From the NCBI GenBank assembly GCA_039720395.1, contig CM077824.1:30033359-30097358 (forward strand): a stretch of 64,000 bases of DNA. The letters are read 5' to 3'. Position 1 is the first letter of the stretch. Each line of letters opens with the position of its first letter. The notes under the pieces were generated by a model that worked only from the letters and a program-made list of their open reading frames with translations, did no database searches and was not told the DNA's origin. The stretch comes from Liquidambar formosana (taxonomy: Eukaryota; Streptophyta; Magnoliopsida; Saxifragales; Altingiaceae). Both the position numbers and the translations under genes were made by a program. This document shows positions 34,181 to 47,000 of this stretch, piece after piece.

Positions 34181-35261
34181 TGAAATTCCGGTTTTACCAA
34201 GCCTACAATACCTAGAAGGGGGGTTGAATAGGTATTTAAATTTATTTTACCTAATTTTTATTATGAACACTCAAAATCCCAATTATCACAATCAATTCAA
34301 TCGCATAGCAAGTATAAAAGTATGTAAGAGATTGCACAAGAGATTTTTTATGTGGAAAACCCTAGATGGGAAAAACCACGGGACCTCGTCCAGTTGAAGC
34401 AAATCCACTATGAAATAAATGAGTACAAGACACACTTACAGACCACACATGGACTCATGCAGTTGTCTTCACTCCCACGATCACACACGATCGGTCTCCG
34501 TCGTCACGGCTTTGGTCGCAACCAACCTCTTTCACAGTGATGCCTTCAATCACGAACTCGCAAGCTCGATCACCGTCGCAACGGCCTCACAAACACTCAA
34601 GGTTGTGAATGGTGTGTGGTTTGATAATCTCTAGAGCATATCAGTGAAAACCTAGGTTAAAGTGCTCTAGAGAGGTTTTAAGAAGATGAACAATGAAAAA
34701 CCTAATAGGGAGAGGCTTGCTTCCCTTTCTCTATTGTAATAGCCTCTATATATAGAGACTAAGAAACCCTAAAAGACTAGGATTCGTTTTAGGATCAAAT
34801 AGGAAGGTTTTAAATACTTTAAAAACTGATTTTTACGAGCTAGGATCGATCCTCCAGGACCCTAGGATCGATCCTAAAAAACAGTGGCAAAATGTCATTT
34901 CTGGGTACCCTAGGATTGATCCTCCAGACCCTAGGATCGATCCTAGAAAACAGTAGCAAAATTTTTTTAACAAAACTTCTCCAATCGATTGGTTATCAAC
35001 CCCAATCGATTGGGAATGTCACCAAAACCTTAAAAACCACTCTTCCTTTGATGAAAGCATTAAAAATGATGTTTAATGAATTAAAAACCTATGAAATGGG
35101 CAACTATGGTCACTTACCTTCCTAGAGAATGAGTGAGAGCCGCATAGCTTTGAGCCTTTGTTCTTTAACGCATCTTTGAAGCTTCACATATCTTCAATCA
35201 ACCCAAGACTTAACCATACTTTGGCACGGAATATGACAACCTTGAAAATATGGACTTTACA
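34181..35261. mobile_element. Solo LTR of a SIRE-like copia element, 1081 bp
   Basis: Begins TGAAATTCCGG and ends GGACTTTACA (TG...CA), flanked by perfect 5-bp duplications AAAAT (34176-34180 and 35262-35266). The sequence near the start, CCTACAATACCTAGAAGGGG followed by GGTTGAATAGG, resembles LTRs of the SIRE/Maximus copia lineage. No internal region remains, so the element was reduced by LTR-LTR recombination. The interior has repeats of CTAGGATCGATCCT. Confidence 0.85.
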
Positions 35262-36756
35262 AAAATAACTACCCTATTGCATAGGGTAATTACCTTATTT
35301 GCAAGATTTCATCTTGCAATAGCCAAAATAACCACCCCACATTGGTGGGGTAGTTGCACCTGTTGTACCTGTCAAAGCACCTGCAATTTGCATGCAAAAC
35401 ATACCAAAAATACCAACCAACCAAGCTAGATTCCAATCAAGCAATTATCATGCTTAAACATAGGCTAACACATGCTCAAAATATCATAACAAGGACAAAT
35501 AACAGATCTGGACAGAATTGAAGATAAGGCTTAAAATCCTTCACCAGTCATGTAAATAACACGAATCATGAACTAAGTAAACCCTAACTCAACCCTATGT
35601 GCAATAACATACAAACAGCCCTAAAACCAACTACCAAGGATGCCAAAACATCATATTTATCTAACATGCACCACATATGCAGCAACTATGAAGAAAACTA
35701 GAGAATAACCCTAAGCTATCATGCTATATGCAACTAAACCCACACAAGGATGAATAAAAACCCTAGAATCGCAATGGTGCATAAAATCACATGAAATAAC
35801 ACTCTAACATACTAAACAGCCCATGAATATTATCCTAAACATGCATACTAGCTAATAGAAACAACAAAATACGATAAAAACATAAGCTTTAATATGCAAA
35901 AGAGTTATTTCATGCAGAAAACCAATTTCAGTACTAAGGAAACCCTAGAATCCCAAACATGCAGTAAATCACATGGAATAGCATCCTAGCATACTAAACA
36001 GTTCATGAATATCATCCTAAACATGCATACTAGCTAATAGAAACAACGAAATATGATAAAAACATAAGCTTTAATATGCAAAAGAGTTATTTCATGCAGA
36101 AAACCAATTTCAGCACTAAGGAAACCCTAGAGTCCCAAACATGTAGTAAATCACATGGAATAACATTCTAGCATACTAAACAGCCCATGAATATCATCCT
36201 AAACATGCATACTAGCTAATAGAAACAACAAAACATAGTAAAAACACATGCTTTAACATGACATGATGCTATTCTATGCAAAACCCTAATTTAAAAGAGA
36301 GAGAAAAGGAGGAAGGAGGGTATACCCATGGTGAAGTATCCTTTTGCTGCTGTAGAGAGTCCTCCTTCTCTTGTGTGCTGCTGGGAATTCCTTCCTTTAA
36401 GCCTTCAAGCAAAGCTCCAGCCCTCCTTCAAGCTCTCTCTCTCACTTTCTCACTCAAAATTTAGGTTAAACTACCCTAAGGGTGACTGTCATAGCCTCCA
36501 AGTCTCACACATGCCTCTCACTTCAGAAAATTGCCTCCACTATTGTTGAAGTATAAGGGGGTATTTATAGGGTTTGAGGGAAAACCCTCAATGGTTGGGA
36601 TTAAAACCCTAGGTATTGATCCAAGGGCTTTTAGAGGTTCCCTTGGGGCTCAAGTAGGTCAAATAGGGTTGAAAATAGGGTTAAATGGCGGCTGGAGGCG
36701 AGCAAATCCGAGGAAATAGGATGGGAGCCGCGTCAATACTCAAAAAAGGAAAGAGG

Positions 36757-36792
36757 CTCAGGTGACCATTTGGGGCTGGGCGGTCACCCGAG
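36757..36792. repeat. Short form (36 bp) of the palindrome in LTR, copy 2
   Basis: CTCAGGTGACCATT...GGGCGGTCACCCGAG; inner part missing as in the LTR of copy 1. It lies about 190 bases upstream of the LTR TATA box on the minus strand. Confidence 0.8.
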
Positions 36793-37720
36793 GCCATGTC
36801 ATCTTAAGCCCATTTTTTACCCTTTCGACTTCTAAATGTGTTTCAGGACCCAAATCAACTCCGATTTTGACGAAACGAAAGCCAAAATGACCGTGTTTCG
36901 AAGGGGAATGTAATTTGAATCACTTGAGGGCAAGAAACCCTAGCCATGGCTGCATGGTTGGGTCCTACAAAGGTGGTTAACCACTATGCCTCACCATCGC
37001 TTAGCTTAGGTATGCACATAGGGTTGTACCGAATGCTTTCCAATTCGAAATTCAACCTCCCTAAACACATTTGGAGATGAAATTAAGACTAATCAAGGTT
37101 AAATGAGTAATCATAGGGTAAAAATCATGAGCCGATTCGAGCTCACCCGAAATAGGTCTCTTAACCAACTTGAGCATTGTTGAGCCATTCTAATCCCGAA
37201 CCATCAATTCATCGAATTGAACCCATAAATACCTTAAATGCATCTATATGAGCTCCAATTGCCAATTTAGAGATCATTTCAAGGTTCAATGGAAAGTTTG
37301 TGGCCTAAAAGACGATTATGCCCCTTAAGTCACAAAAGTTCTTATTAACCCTCAAGATCAACTCCAAATCGAACCAAAATTTATACACACCATCCTCAGG
37401 ACCCTAAAAACTCAATGCAAAAGACTAGACTCGAAAAGGAAACAAAAAGACACATGCAATGACAAACCCTAGCTAAGGTGGCAAAAATGGGGTGTGACAG
37501 AAGCCCCTCATTGGTGAACAAGTTTCACTTGTGAACCAATGACAAAAAGAACAACCCATTTTTGCCTGGGGAATTGATTTCATCAACACCCACTGGGGAA
37601 AAGAGAGCGATCATATCATTGAATTCTTAGAATTCATCATACACAAACACAAAGATACTCCTAATAAGTTCTACAGAACTCTTCTCATATTGTATACCAG
37701 TTTCACTGGGGGACAAGATG

Positions 37721-38125
37721 AGGTATCCACAGGTTACATTGAACTACGTTCGATGAGAGGTCTTCTCATACTACACTAGTTACGCTGGTGAATAATACGA
37801 GGTATCCATAGCTTACACCGAATCTGCGTTCGATGAAAGGTCTTCCCATACTACACCAGTCACGCTGGTGAATAATACGAGGTATCCATAGCTTACACCG
37901 AATCTGCATTCGATGAAAGGTCTTCCCATACTACACCAGTCACGCTGGTGGATAATACGAGGTATCCATAGCTTACACCGAATTTGCGTTCGATGAAAGG
38001 TCTTCCCATACTACACCAGTCACGCTGGTGGATAATACGAGGTATCCATAGCTTACACCGAATCTGTGTTCGATGAAAGGTCTTCCCGTACTACACCAGT
38101 CACGCTGGTGAATAATACGAGGTAA
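37721..38125 (-). repeat. 80-bp double-hairpin array B, copy 2
   Basis: Units start at 37801, 37881, 37961 and 38041 (period exactly 80) plus a diverged one at 37721. Each has CACCAG and CTGGTG arms around 5 bases, and a CGAATCTGCGTTCG-type inverted repeat. On the element's sense strand the stems pair with G-U wobbles, so the folding is kept although the sequence differs from copy 1. Confidence 0.85.
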
Positions 38126-38129
38126 CACT

Positions 38130-38560
38130 ATGCCATCAAGGCTATCTCAAAACATGAGAAAGATACATCCTTCTCATATTCAAATCATCAAGGTTATCAT
38201 GTAACACGAGAAAGATCGCGTCCCTCTCATGTTCAAACCATCAAGGTTATCATTTAAATATCAAGGTAATCACATAACACGAGAAAGATCACATCCTTCT
38301 CTTGCTCAAATCATTAAGGTAAACACATACCACTGGAAAGATTGCATCTTTCGAACTATCAAGGTAAACAGGTGACATGAGAAAGATTGCATCCTTCTCA
38401 TATCAAACTTCTCAAGGTGAACACATAGTATGAGAAAGATCGCGTCCTTCTCATATTCAAACCATCAAGGTAAACACAAATCATGGGAAAGATTGCATCT
38501 TTCAAGCTATCAAGGTAAGCATGTAATCATGAGAAAGATTGCATCTTTCTCTCACTAAGT
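38130..38560 (-). repeat. Hairpin array A, copy 2
   Basis: About eight diverged units 45-75 bases apart. Each has GAGAAAGATCGCGTCCTTCTC or GAAAGATTGCATCTTTC, separated by ATCAAGGTAAACA-like linkers. Counterpart of 7905-8260. Confidence 0.75.
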
Positions 38561-38993
38561 CATCAAGACAAAGGTAAGCTTCTACTTACCAACACTCAAC
38601 AAGTTTACCAAGTCATCTCACATGGAGGCTATTCTTGCCTCAACTCAAACATCAACTCACATAGGAGACATACTCATCTCAGGAAAACGAACATTCACAT
38701 GCCCATAGGGAAAGTATCTTTATCCCAAATGACAACCAATCATAGTAACATAGGAGGGAATTCATCCCTAATGATCAAGAGTCATATGCATAGAGAGGGT
38801 TGTTCAACCCTACTAGCATGCCATGCCCACACAAGGGCCACCAATGCAATCCATTTCAAATCATTTCATGCTAAACAATGTCAAGATATTCACTCATTTT
38901 TCAACTCAAAACAAGCTTAAGATTGCATCTCAAAGAAGGTTCAAAGGCGCGAATAGGCGAGCAAAGGCCAAACAGGCAAAGCGAAGCGGGCGA

Positions 38994-39073
38994 GGCGGCT
39001 GACCACCTGGCTGCTGGTGGCTTGCCACCCAAGCCCAGGCGGCTTGCCGCCCCATGCTAGGCGGTTACCCGAG
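38994..39073. repeat. 80-bp palindrome upstream of PMD gene (copy 2)
   Basis: GGCTGACCACCTGG at one end, GGCGGTTACCCGAG at the other, with GGTGGCTTGCCACC and GGCGGCTTGCCGCC inside. The inner boxes have TT where the DUF7745 and solo-LTR forms have TA. The near edge is about 24 bases before the TATA-like box. Confidence 0.75.
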
Positions 39074-39096
39074 GCTAGGGTCCTAAAAAATCTGGC

Positions 39097-39107
39097 TTTT
39101 TAAACCC
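39097..39107 (+). promoter_or_regulatory. TATA-like box of PMD gene (copy 2)
   Basis: TTTTTAAACCC, at the position of the equivalent in copy 1. The leader that follows carries CACACACA and CTCTCTCT runs before the ATG at 39371. Confidence 0.4.
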
Positions 39108-39370
39108 TTGACCTCCCATTTGATGCACACACACACCTAACTCGAAAATAGAGAGTTTCTCTCTCCAGAAACCCATTCCATCTTCTCCAAGCCCTCACAC
39201 ACACACTCTCATTCAAAGTTTTACTTTCAATTCAAGTTGTGTGCATGAAATAGCATCAAGAACAAGTCATTCAACAACAACAAAAAGCATCAATCATCAA
39301 CTTACAAGATCAAATTCATCATCTTTCTTATTAAACCCATTTTTCTCACATACAAGCTCAACCATCATCA

Positions 39371-42027
39371 ATGGCTTCTAGCAATGATTCCAACATCAAG
39401 TATCCGTACTATGTAATCAAGAATACATACAAGGCACCAATCTATGATGCATCCCAAGACAAGGTGTTGCTTGAACCCAAGAAGCATCTTTCTTACCTCT
39501 AGTCCCAATATGAGGTTAGTTCTTCCCAACTAAACATGTTTATCTTGAAATCTTGATTTCTATTGGATAAAATGCATTCCCATGGTCTTCTTTTGATTGT
39601 TTTTATCATTTTTAAGCCAAGTTCATTGATTTGGCAAGGATTGAATGTGCAAAAAGCTTGTTTCCCAATGCTTGAGAAAAGATGCCCACTAAGTGTTTGA
39701 TAAAATGCCAAAGAGATGAAAGCATGTTCAATTCTTGGAAAATCAATAGGTTTGCATTGTAGTACAAAGTCAAATGGTCTTGGCAAGGATTTGGTATACA
39801 AAATCTTTCATTTCAATGCTTGAAAACAAGTCACACACTAAATGTTCGATAAAATGCCCGAAAGACAAAACCATGTTCAATCCTTACAAAATCAATGAAT
39901 TTGAATACACAAAGTCATGGGCATTCATTCCTAATTCATTTCATGAATCAAAACCTATATTTAAAACTTTTGGAAAACCATTTGAAATCAATTACCACTG
40001 TATGCCCAATATCTCTATGTTTTTAATGCTAACTCAATACACAATCCTTTGAAATAGCCTGATTTCCAAAGTCTCTGTACATGGACATCAATGAAGGGGC
40101 TCATCTCATGGTGGAGACATATGGAACATGCCCAACCACGTGCTAGCAAGATAATAAAGAAGGCGGGTTTTGGGCCCTTCCTAGATGCTCTATGGAACGA
40201 GCAATGGGATAGGCAAGCATTGTTTGCCTTGACAGAGCTATGGTGGGATACCACCAACACTTTCCATTTCAGCTTCGGGGAGATGACCATGACTCCTAAG
40301 GACTTCACCATGATAACTGGGTTGAGCTTGAAAGGCAAGCGATTGGAATACTACGAACAAGCCAACATGGATCAAAACTACATAGTAGCTCTACTCGGGG
40401 TGGAAGCGGAGTTAAGCCCAAAAGGTGTACGCCATACTTGGCTCTACAACACCTTTGCCATTGTGGAAGAGAGTGATGGGACGGATCCCCAATACATTGT
40501 GAGAGCTTTCTTGCTCTACATGATTTCATGTACCTTCTTTGCGGGCACCAATGACATGGCTCGACTAGAGTTGCTAGCTAGCATGGAATATGTAAACAAG
40601 ATTGGGAGATACAATTGGGGTGGGGCTGCTTTTGCAACCATGTATCGCTCCATGACTGACATGTCTCGAGGAGTTGCAAAGAACTTTAGGGGACTTCTTT
40701 TCGTTTGGGAGGTAACAAAGAACATTCAATTCTCTATTATTTCCCGAAACTTAACACACACATGATTTCTTCTATTTCTTTGATTTTCCACAGATATGGT
40801 ACTACGAGTACCTGAACATGTGCCGCCCAACTCTTGCTAGTAATGCCATGTCATGGCCCATCCTTCAGAATTACACCCCATCTTGCTTGGCTACAAAAGC
40901 CTCCAACCGACATGATTATGCCCATGCAGGGGCGTATCTTGCCAGTTTGACTGCTGATATGGTAAACTTTTTCTTTCTCTTTTTATGTTTTTATCTTTTT
41001 TCTCATTTCTCATTTTAAACTCAACAGGTGGAATGGGATCCATGGAGACTGTGGGAGCATAGGCTACCCGAGAAGTACTCCTCTTGTTTGGAGTTGATAA
41101 GCAAAAGGGTCCTTTTTTAAGGCCCCACAGGTAGATGCTGGTATCTTGGGGAGCGAGTCCTGAGACAAGTCCATGGAAACATGAATGCAGCTGTGACTCC
41201 TTCCATGCCACTAAAGAACATGAGGCATACTAACCACCTAGTGGGGGATGAACTAGAAAGGCTCTGAAGGGTTGGGATGCTGAGGGATTCACCTCCCCTC
41301 GCATAGAATACACTGCCTTTTGTCGACAATATCTGATGAATCCTAGGGTCACTGGCCTCCCACCTCAAGAGGTGAGCTCCCCAAACTCTTAAATTCTTTT
41401 TAAGATCATAAGAAAGACTCTTCTTGACAAGCATTTGAATTTCAGGGCCGACGGGCAAGGGGACATAGCTCTACAGTTAGATCAGCCACTGGGATGACTT
41501 ACAATGACGAGGATGATGACCTTGAAGGAAATCAACCTCCACCCCTCCCACAACTAAATTGGTATGTGAACTTGTGCAGTGGGACGAAATTTGTGAAGAC
41601 TGACATTACCCATCAACCATTCGATGAATATCCCAAGATCGATCCATATTATGAGAATGTGAGTTCTAAACTCTTACCTTCTTGAAATTAGATTCTTTCA
41701 TTATTATTAACCATATCTATACTCTCCTAGGTTCCACGGGAGTACGCCCAGGAATGCATTGAACTCAATGAAGGATTGAGGAGGGATTTTGTGCGAATGA
41801 GTTTAGAGAACTCAGTTCTGGAAGCGTGCTTGAATCCCCAAGTAAGTGATTAACTTTGTTAACCTTCAATTAGGATTGGCACCATTATCCTACTAACTCA
41901 TTATCTTTCTTTGCAACAGGCATCATCATCTTGTCCACCATAGGATATGCCCCCTCCTAGAGCACCTCGTTCAGGTCATGATGGAGCTGGGCCAAGTCGA
42001 AAGAGAAGGCCCACGGGGAATCATTGA
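39371..42027 (+). pseudogene. Antisense seven-exon plant mobile domain (PMD) gene, copy 2
   Basis: Exons 39371-39514, 40058-40711, 40794-40961, 41028-41371, 41446-41658, 41731-41841, 41920-42027. Exon sizes equal those of copy 1 except exon 4 (344 against 346; the in-frame length is 345), and every junction keeps GT-AG. Exon 2 carries the plant mobile domain (WWRHMEHAQPRA, ELWWDTTNTFHFSFGEM). Lesions: TAG at 39500-39502 (exon 1), TAA at 41118-41120 and a one-base loss (exon 4), TAG at 41941-41943 (exon 7). None is shared with copy 1, so the ancestor was intact. On the opposite strand to pol, so the introns would not be removed from the element's genomic RNA. Confidence 0.85.
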
Positions 42028-42271
42028 GTTTCACTCACTTCTTGTTAGGAATGTTGGAACTTATTATCTTCTTGTCATGTACTAATTAGGAATTTCAATT
42101 CCCAACCTTGAACTCCTATTCATGGATACTTGACGAATCTACTTTATTGCAATGATATGATCTTGTATTGTGTGAAAAATGGGCTTAAATTAAGCACAAA
42201 AGAGTCAAAATATCGCAAAAGGGCCAAACAAAGGCATAGTAGGGCAAAAATGGGCGAAACAAAGCGGCGGC

Positions 42272-42351
42272 CTCGAGTGACCACCTGGGGCTGGGCGGCT
42301 AACCGCCTGGGCCCAGGCGGCTAGCCGCCCAGGCCTGAGTGGTCACCCGAG
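42272..42351. repeat. 80-bp palindrome upstream of DUF7745 ORF (copy 2)
   Basis: CTCGAGTGACCACC to GGTCACCCGAG with centre TGGGCCCA. The near edge is about 90 bases before the TATAAAA at 42440, the same spacing as in copy 1. Confidence 0.9.
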
Positions 42352-42439
42352 CTCGAAGCGGAGTTTCACCTGTTTTTTAGGAAACTTCCTATTTTGACGG
42401 ATCCCCTCCTTCCAAAACACGGATTTCTGAATTTTTTCC

Positions 42440-42446
42440 TATAAAA
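42440..42446 (+). promoter_or_regulatory. TATA box of DUF7745-like ORF (copy 2)
   Basis: TATAAAA within CCTATAAAAGCACATCCAAG, 50 bases before the ATG. Conserved with copy 1. Confidence 0.65.
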
Positions 42447-42495
42447 GCACATCCAAGAGGTCTTAAACCCTACTTACATTCATTGAGAGTGAGTT

Positions 42496-43782
42496 ATGGA
42501 AGCCCTAGACAAGTTCTTAAGTGATTTTCTGAAAGTTATGAGTGCGGAGGCAAGGAAGGAGTTCAAACGCTACTGCTTGGACCCATTATTCTCTCTGATG
42601 CATGTGAAGCTCAAAACCACTCTTCTTGTTGCTGCTACATACTTTTGGGATCCCCAACTTCATGTATTCCGTTTCAACTATGAAGAGCTATGCCTAACAA
42701 TGGAGGAATTTTGTGCTTTGTATGGAGTTTCACCTGTAGGACCTTTCATCCTTCCTACTCCTCGCTCAAGTTACCTGATTTCCTTCTCCAACTTCCTTGG
42801 GATTTCTCAACAAGAGGTTTCCATATTTGTGAAGGATCACATGGTGAATCTCATGGAAATAGCAACTTCCTTTTTGGCTCATGATAGCAAAGGTACCCTG
42901 AATTTCAACCTTTCTACTCAACGCGCTCTTGCTTTTTGCTTGATTGGTCGCTTCCTTATCTCCACGGGGACTCTCTATGTCCCTATTCAAATATGTGAAC
43001 TGATTCCTCTCATTCTTGAACATAACAACCTGATTCCCATGGTGCTAGCTGAAACTCTCAATAGCTTAGACAAAGTTCATGATAACCCACAAGCCCCACT
43101 AGGAGGGAGCCCCATTCTACTGCAGATGTGGCTTCTTGAAAGGCTTAACTTCTTATCCCCTACCGCCATTAATCCTTACAAACCTCAACATTATTGTTAC
43201 CGTCGAGTTGAATTTCTTGGTCAATTTTCTTTGAGGGAATGGTTAGGCTACTTCCAAACTCTCTCATGGCGAAACATCAAGTGGTTTGTCCTCATATGGG
43301 GATGCAAAGAACAAATTCTCCTCCGAACTTCTGGGTGTGCTGTGGTCAAGCTCATAGGGTTGAGATCAACTTCCTTCTATTGGACTTCAAGAATCCTTCG
43401 TCAGATGGGTGCCATGCAAACCATACCTACTTCTATGGTATTTGATCATTCTGTTGAACCTGTGGGCCCCATGATGGTTAAGTGGGGCAAGACTAGATGG
43501 ACTGACCGGCTAAAACTAACTCGAATTGAAAACACTGATGGGCCTTATGTCATGAGCCCTGAATACAAGACATGGTTGAAGACTAACTTGGGTGAAAGAG
43601 AAACCATACGCAGGGAAAGGATTTATGACCTTATCAAGGACACAAGACTTGGATTTTGCAGGGAAGACATTCTGGAAGCAGTGGAAGCAGCATATGCCCA
43701 TGACTTAGGAAAGAAACAAAGACTTGAAAGAAAAGAGAAGAAAGCAAACCAAGAGACCCTGAAGAAAAACAAAAAGACTTAA
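42496..43782 (+). CDS. Antisense DUF7745-like protein, intact 428-residue ORF (copy 2)
   Basis: Same length as copy 1, start to stop without a break, no introns. Conserved core FNYEELCLTMEEFCALYGVS, GTLYVPIQICELIP, LGGSPILLQMW, WLGYFQTLSWRNIKWFV; Lys/Arg-rich tail from about residue 400. Substitutions from copy 1 are mostly conservative (L/F, V/I, K/R, M/V). The neighbouring genes of this copy carry many stops while this frame is clean. The function of the family is not established. The resemblance to PMD-type proteins, and the place next to a PMD gene, suggest that the two may work together; that is inference. Confidence 0.8.
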   Translation: MEALDKFLSDFLKVMSAEARKEFKRYCLDPLFSLMHVKLKTTLLVAATYFWDPQLHVFRFNYEELCLTMEEFCALYGVSPVGPFILPTPRSSYLISFSNFLGISQQEVSIFVKDHMVNLMEIATSFLAHDSKGTLNFNLSTQRALAFCLIGRFLISTGTLYVPIQICELIPLILEHNNLIPMVLAETLNSLDKVHDNPQAPLGGSPILLQMWLLERLNFLSPTAINPYKPQHYCYRRVEFLGQFSLREWLGYFQTLSWRNIKWFVLIWGCKEQILLRTSGCAVVKLIGLRSTSFYWTSRILRQMGAMQTIPTSMVFDHSVEPVGPMMVKWGKTRWTDRLKLTRIENTDGPYVMSPEYKTWLKTNLGERETIRRERIYDLIKDTRLGFCREDILEAVEAAYAHDLGKKQRLERKEKKANQETLKKNKKT

Positions 43783-44087
43783 AGACTTTAGAAATAGGAT
43801 ATCTATGGCATGTCAATAGTTCTTTATTTAACACCAATAAATTGCTTTGTCAATCAATTAGTTCTAAATGAATTGCCAATAATAATTTAATTTTGAGATT
43901 TGTTGTTGTGGTGTTGTTTGGACCGCACCTAAGGTAACTTTATGGGTTGCCTACGTATCCACATCCTTTTTTTCTTTTCTTTTCCTTTTTTTTTTTTTTT
44001 CTATAGGAATGGGGAATCAGGCCCTCGTAGTTCAAATGCCTTAACTTTTGCCTAGACCGCCCTTATGGGTTTTCAACCTAGCAGGCC

Positions 44088-47000
44088 TTACACATAATAC
44101 TTCTTCAATTGATCCAAGTTGGTAGGGCGAGCGAACTCAATTCCATCCAAATCCATGAGGTGAATAGCCCCTGCTGGCAATATCTCTTTAATAACATATG
44201 GGTTACCCCAACTTGGCTTGAACTTTCCTCGTGGATCAAAAATTGGAGCTCTGATTTCTTTCAACACCAAATCCCCTGTCTTCAAACCTCGGTCTTTGAC
44301 ATGCTTGTTGAATGCTCTTGCAACCCTTCGCTGATATCCCTGCACATGATACAAGACCCTCAATCGCCTTTCATCTAGCAATGCCAACTCATCATAACGG
44401 TTCCTAACCCAATCTGCTTCTGCTATCTGACTCTCCATGGCAACCCGCAATGATGGTACCTCCAACTCAATAGGCAAAACAGCCTCCATCCCATACACCA
44501 AAGAATAAAGGGTAGCCCTTGTTGACGATCTTACGGATGTTCTATAGCCCCACAAGGCTAAGGGTAACTTCTCATGCCAATCAGTGTAAGTGTCAGCTGT
44601 TTTCTGTAGTATCTTCTTAACATTTTTGTTGGCGGCCTCCACTGCTCCATTAGTCTACGGGCGATAAGGGGAGGATATATGGTGCACTATGTTGTATTTA
44701 TGCAAAAGCTCCTTGGTTTCTTTCTGAAAGTGCTGACCATTGTCTGAAATAATCTCATAGGGTACCCCATATCTATAAATGATGTTGAGCTGTATGAACT
44801 GTGCTACCTTCTTGGCATTTAGGGTCTTGAAAGATGCTACCTCTACCCACTTAGTGAAGTAATCAATAGCTACCAAGATGTATTCATGCCCATTGGAGGC
44901 TTTTGGCTTAATCTGCCCAATTATATCAATTCCCCACACTGCAAAAGGCCATGGCGACGACATGCTTGTCAAACGCATGGAAGGCAAGTGTTGTCCATTA
45001 GCAAAGACCTGACTTCTTGACATGTGCATAGCAATCTCTCTCCATTGTAGACCAATAGTAACCCAACCTCATGATTTTCTTGGCTAGCATATAACCATTC
45101 ATGTGCGGTGCTCCAACTCCTTCATGGATTTCACTAACAAGACGTTCGGTTTCTTCCTCGGTGACACACAACAGATGGACTCCATCGTATGACCTCCGGT
45201 ATAGCTTTCCTCCACACAAAACATAGTGACTTGCTAACCTCCTTAGTGTTTTCCTATCAACGCGGGATGCTCCTTCCGGATATTCCCTTTCCTCGATGAA
45301 CTTCATGATGTCATGGTACCAAGGATAGCCATCTTTTACCTCTCCTTCTCGAATAGAGCAGCAATACACAGGTTTCTCTCTACATTCTATTACCAACGGT
45401 TTTACATTCCCACCATCCGGGATTTCCACCATAGAAGCTAGAGTTGCCAAAGCATCAGCGAACTGATTCTTATTTCTCGATAAATAATTAAACTCTATTT
45501 CCACAAATTCCTTAGTTAAGGCTTCTAAATAGGCATGATACGGTAGCAACTTTCCATCACGAGTCTTCCACTCTCCTTTTATCTGGCAGATAATCAGTGC
45601 TGAATCTCCTAAAACCTCCAACTCTTTGATCCCCAATTCTAGTGCAGCTTCCAACGCAAGGATGCAGGCTTCATACTCGGCAATGTTGTTGGTTGCTTCG
45701 AACCCCAACTTTACCGCCAATGGTGTGAATGCTTCTTCGGGTGAGACCAACAAAACTCCTATCCCATACCCCCTCTTATTTGCAGCTCCATCGAACTATA
45801 CCTTCCAGACCTTCTTTCCAATCTCCAGGACATCCTCATCGGGGAATTAATCATTGAATTGTTCTGATGACGCCACAGGGCAGCTAGCCAAGTAATCTGC
45901 AATGATACTTCCTTTCACTGACTTCTGTGTTACATACTTTATGTCGAATTCATTAAAGAGAATCGACCAACGAGCAGTTCTGTAGGATAAAACCGGCCTT
46001 TCTATCAAATACTTCAGTGGATCCATACGACTTATCAAGAAAACCTCATACGACATCATGTAGTGACGGAGTTTCTGAGTTGCCCATACCAAAGCCACAC
46101 AAGCCTTTTCTATGGCATTGTACTTCACCTTGTAGTCTGTCATCTTCTTGCTTAGGTAATAAATGGCATTCTCCTTCTTTGACCCCTCGAGGTACTGAGC
46201 TAGCATGGCTCCCGTCGCGGTTTCAGTGATCGTCAAGTATAACAATAACGGCTCACCTTGTCGCAGAGGAACTAGGATTGGTGGATTACTCAAATACCTT
46301 TTAATAATCTCAAAAGCTTCTTGACATTCTCCGTTCCATACCTTTGGCACACCCTTCTTAAGTAACTTAAAAATCGGCTCACACACCATAATTAAATTAG
46401 CGATAAACCTGCTTATGTACTGAATTTTCCCCAAAAACCCTCGAATCTGCTTTTCTGTGCTAGGCGGCTCCATTTCTACAATGGCCTTGATTTTCCCTAG
46501 ATTAACCTCGATTCCCCTCTGAGTAATCATGAATCCTAATAGCTTGCCTGCAGTGACGCCAAAGGCGCATTTCTGAGGATTCAACCGCAAGTTATACTTC
46601 TTTGCCTGTTCTAGGAACCTTTCCAGTGCCATGAAGTGTCCTTCTCGGTCCACAGACTTTACGATCATGTCGTCCATATACACTTCCACCTCCTTATGGA
46701 TCATGTCATGCAGCAATGTTGTAGCAGCTCTCTGATAGGTAGCCCCAGCATTTCTCAAACCGAATGGCATCACTTTGTAGCAATACGTTCCCCACTGTGT
46801 GATAAAGGCTGTTTTCTCCATATCCTACGATGCCATCTTTATTTGATTGTATCCGGAAAACCCATCCATAAAAGAGAGTAGTGCATGTCCCACAATACTA
46901 TCTACCAACACATTAATGTGGGGCAAAGGAAAATCATCCTTAGGGCTTGCTGCATTAAGATCTCGAAAATCCACACACATCCTTACTTTTCCATCCTTTT

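Larger units (their letters stand above)
33354..37499 (-). repeat. 3' LTR of Tat copy 2 with nested solo LTR
   Basis: On minus it starts TGTCACACCCC (37499) and ends GGGGTCCACA (33354). Without the 1086-bp insertion (solo LTR plus one duplication) it is about 3.06 kb, matching the solo LTR at 49051-52140. TATAAATA on minus at 36569-36562; short palindrome at 36757-36792. Confidence 0.88.

Noticed and set aside
37721..38560. CRISPR-like regular repeats
   Set aside because: The 80-bp units repeat throughout with no unique spacers, and the context is a plant retrotransposon.
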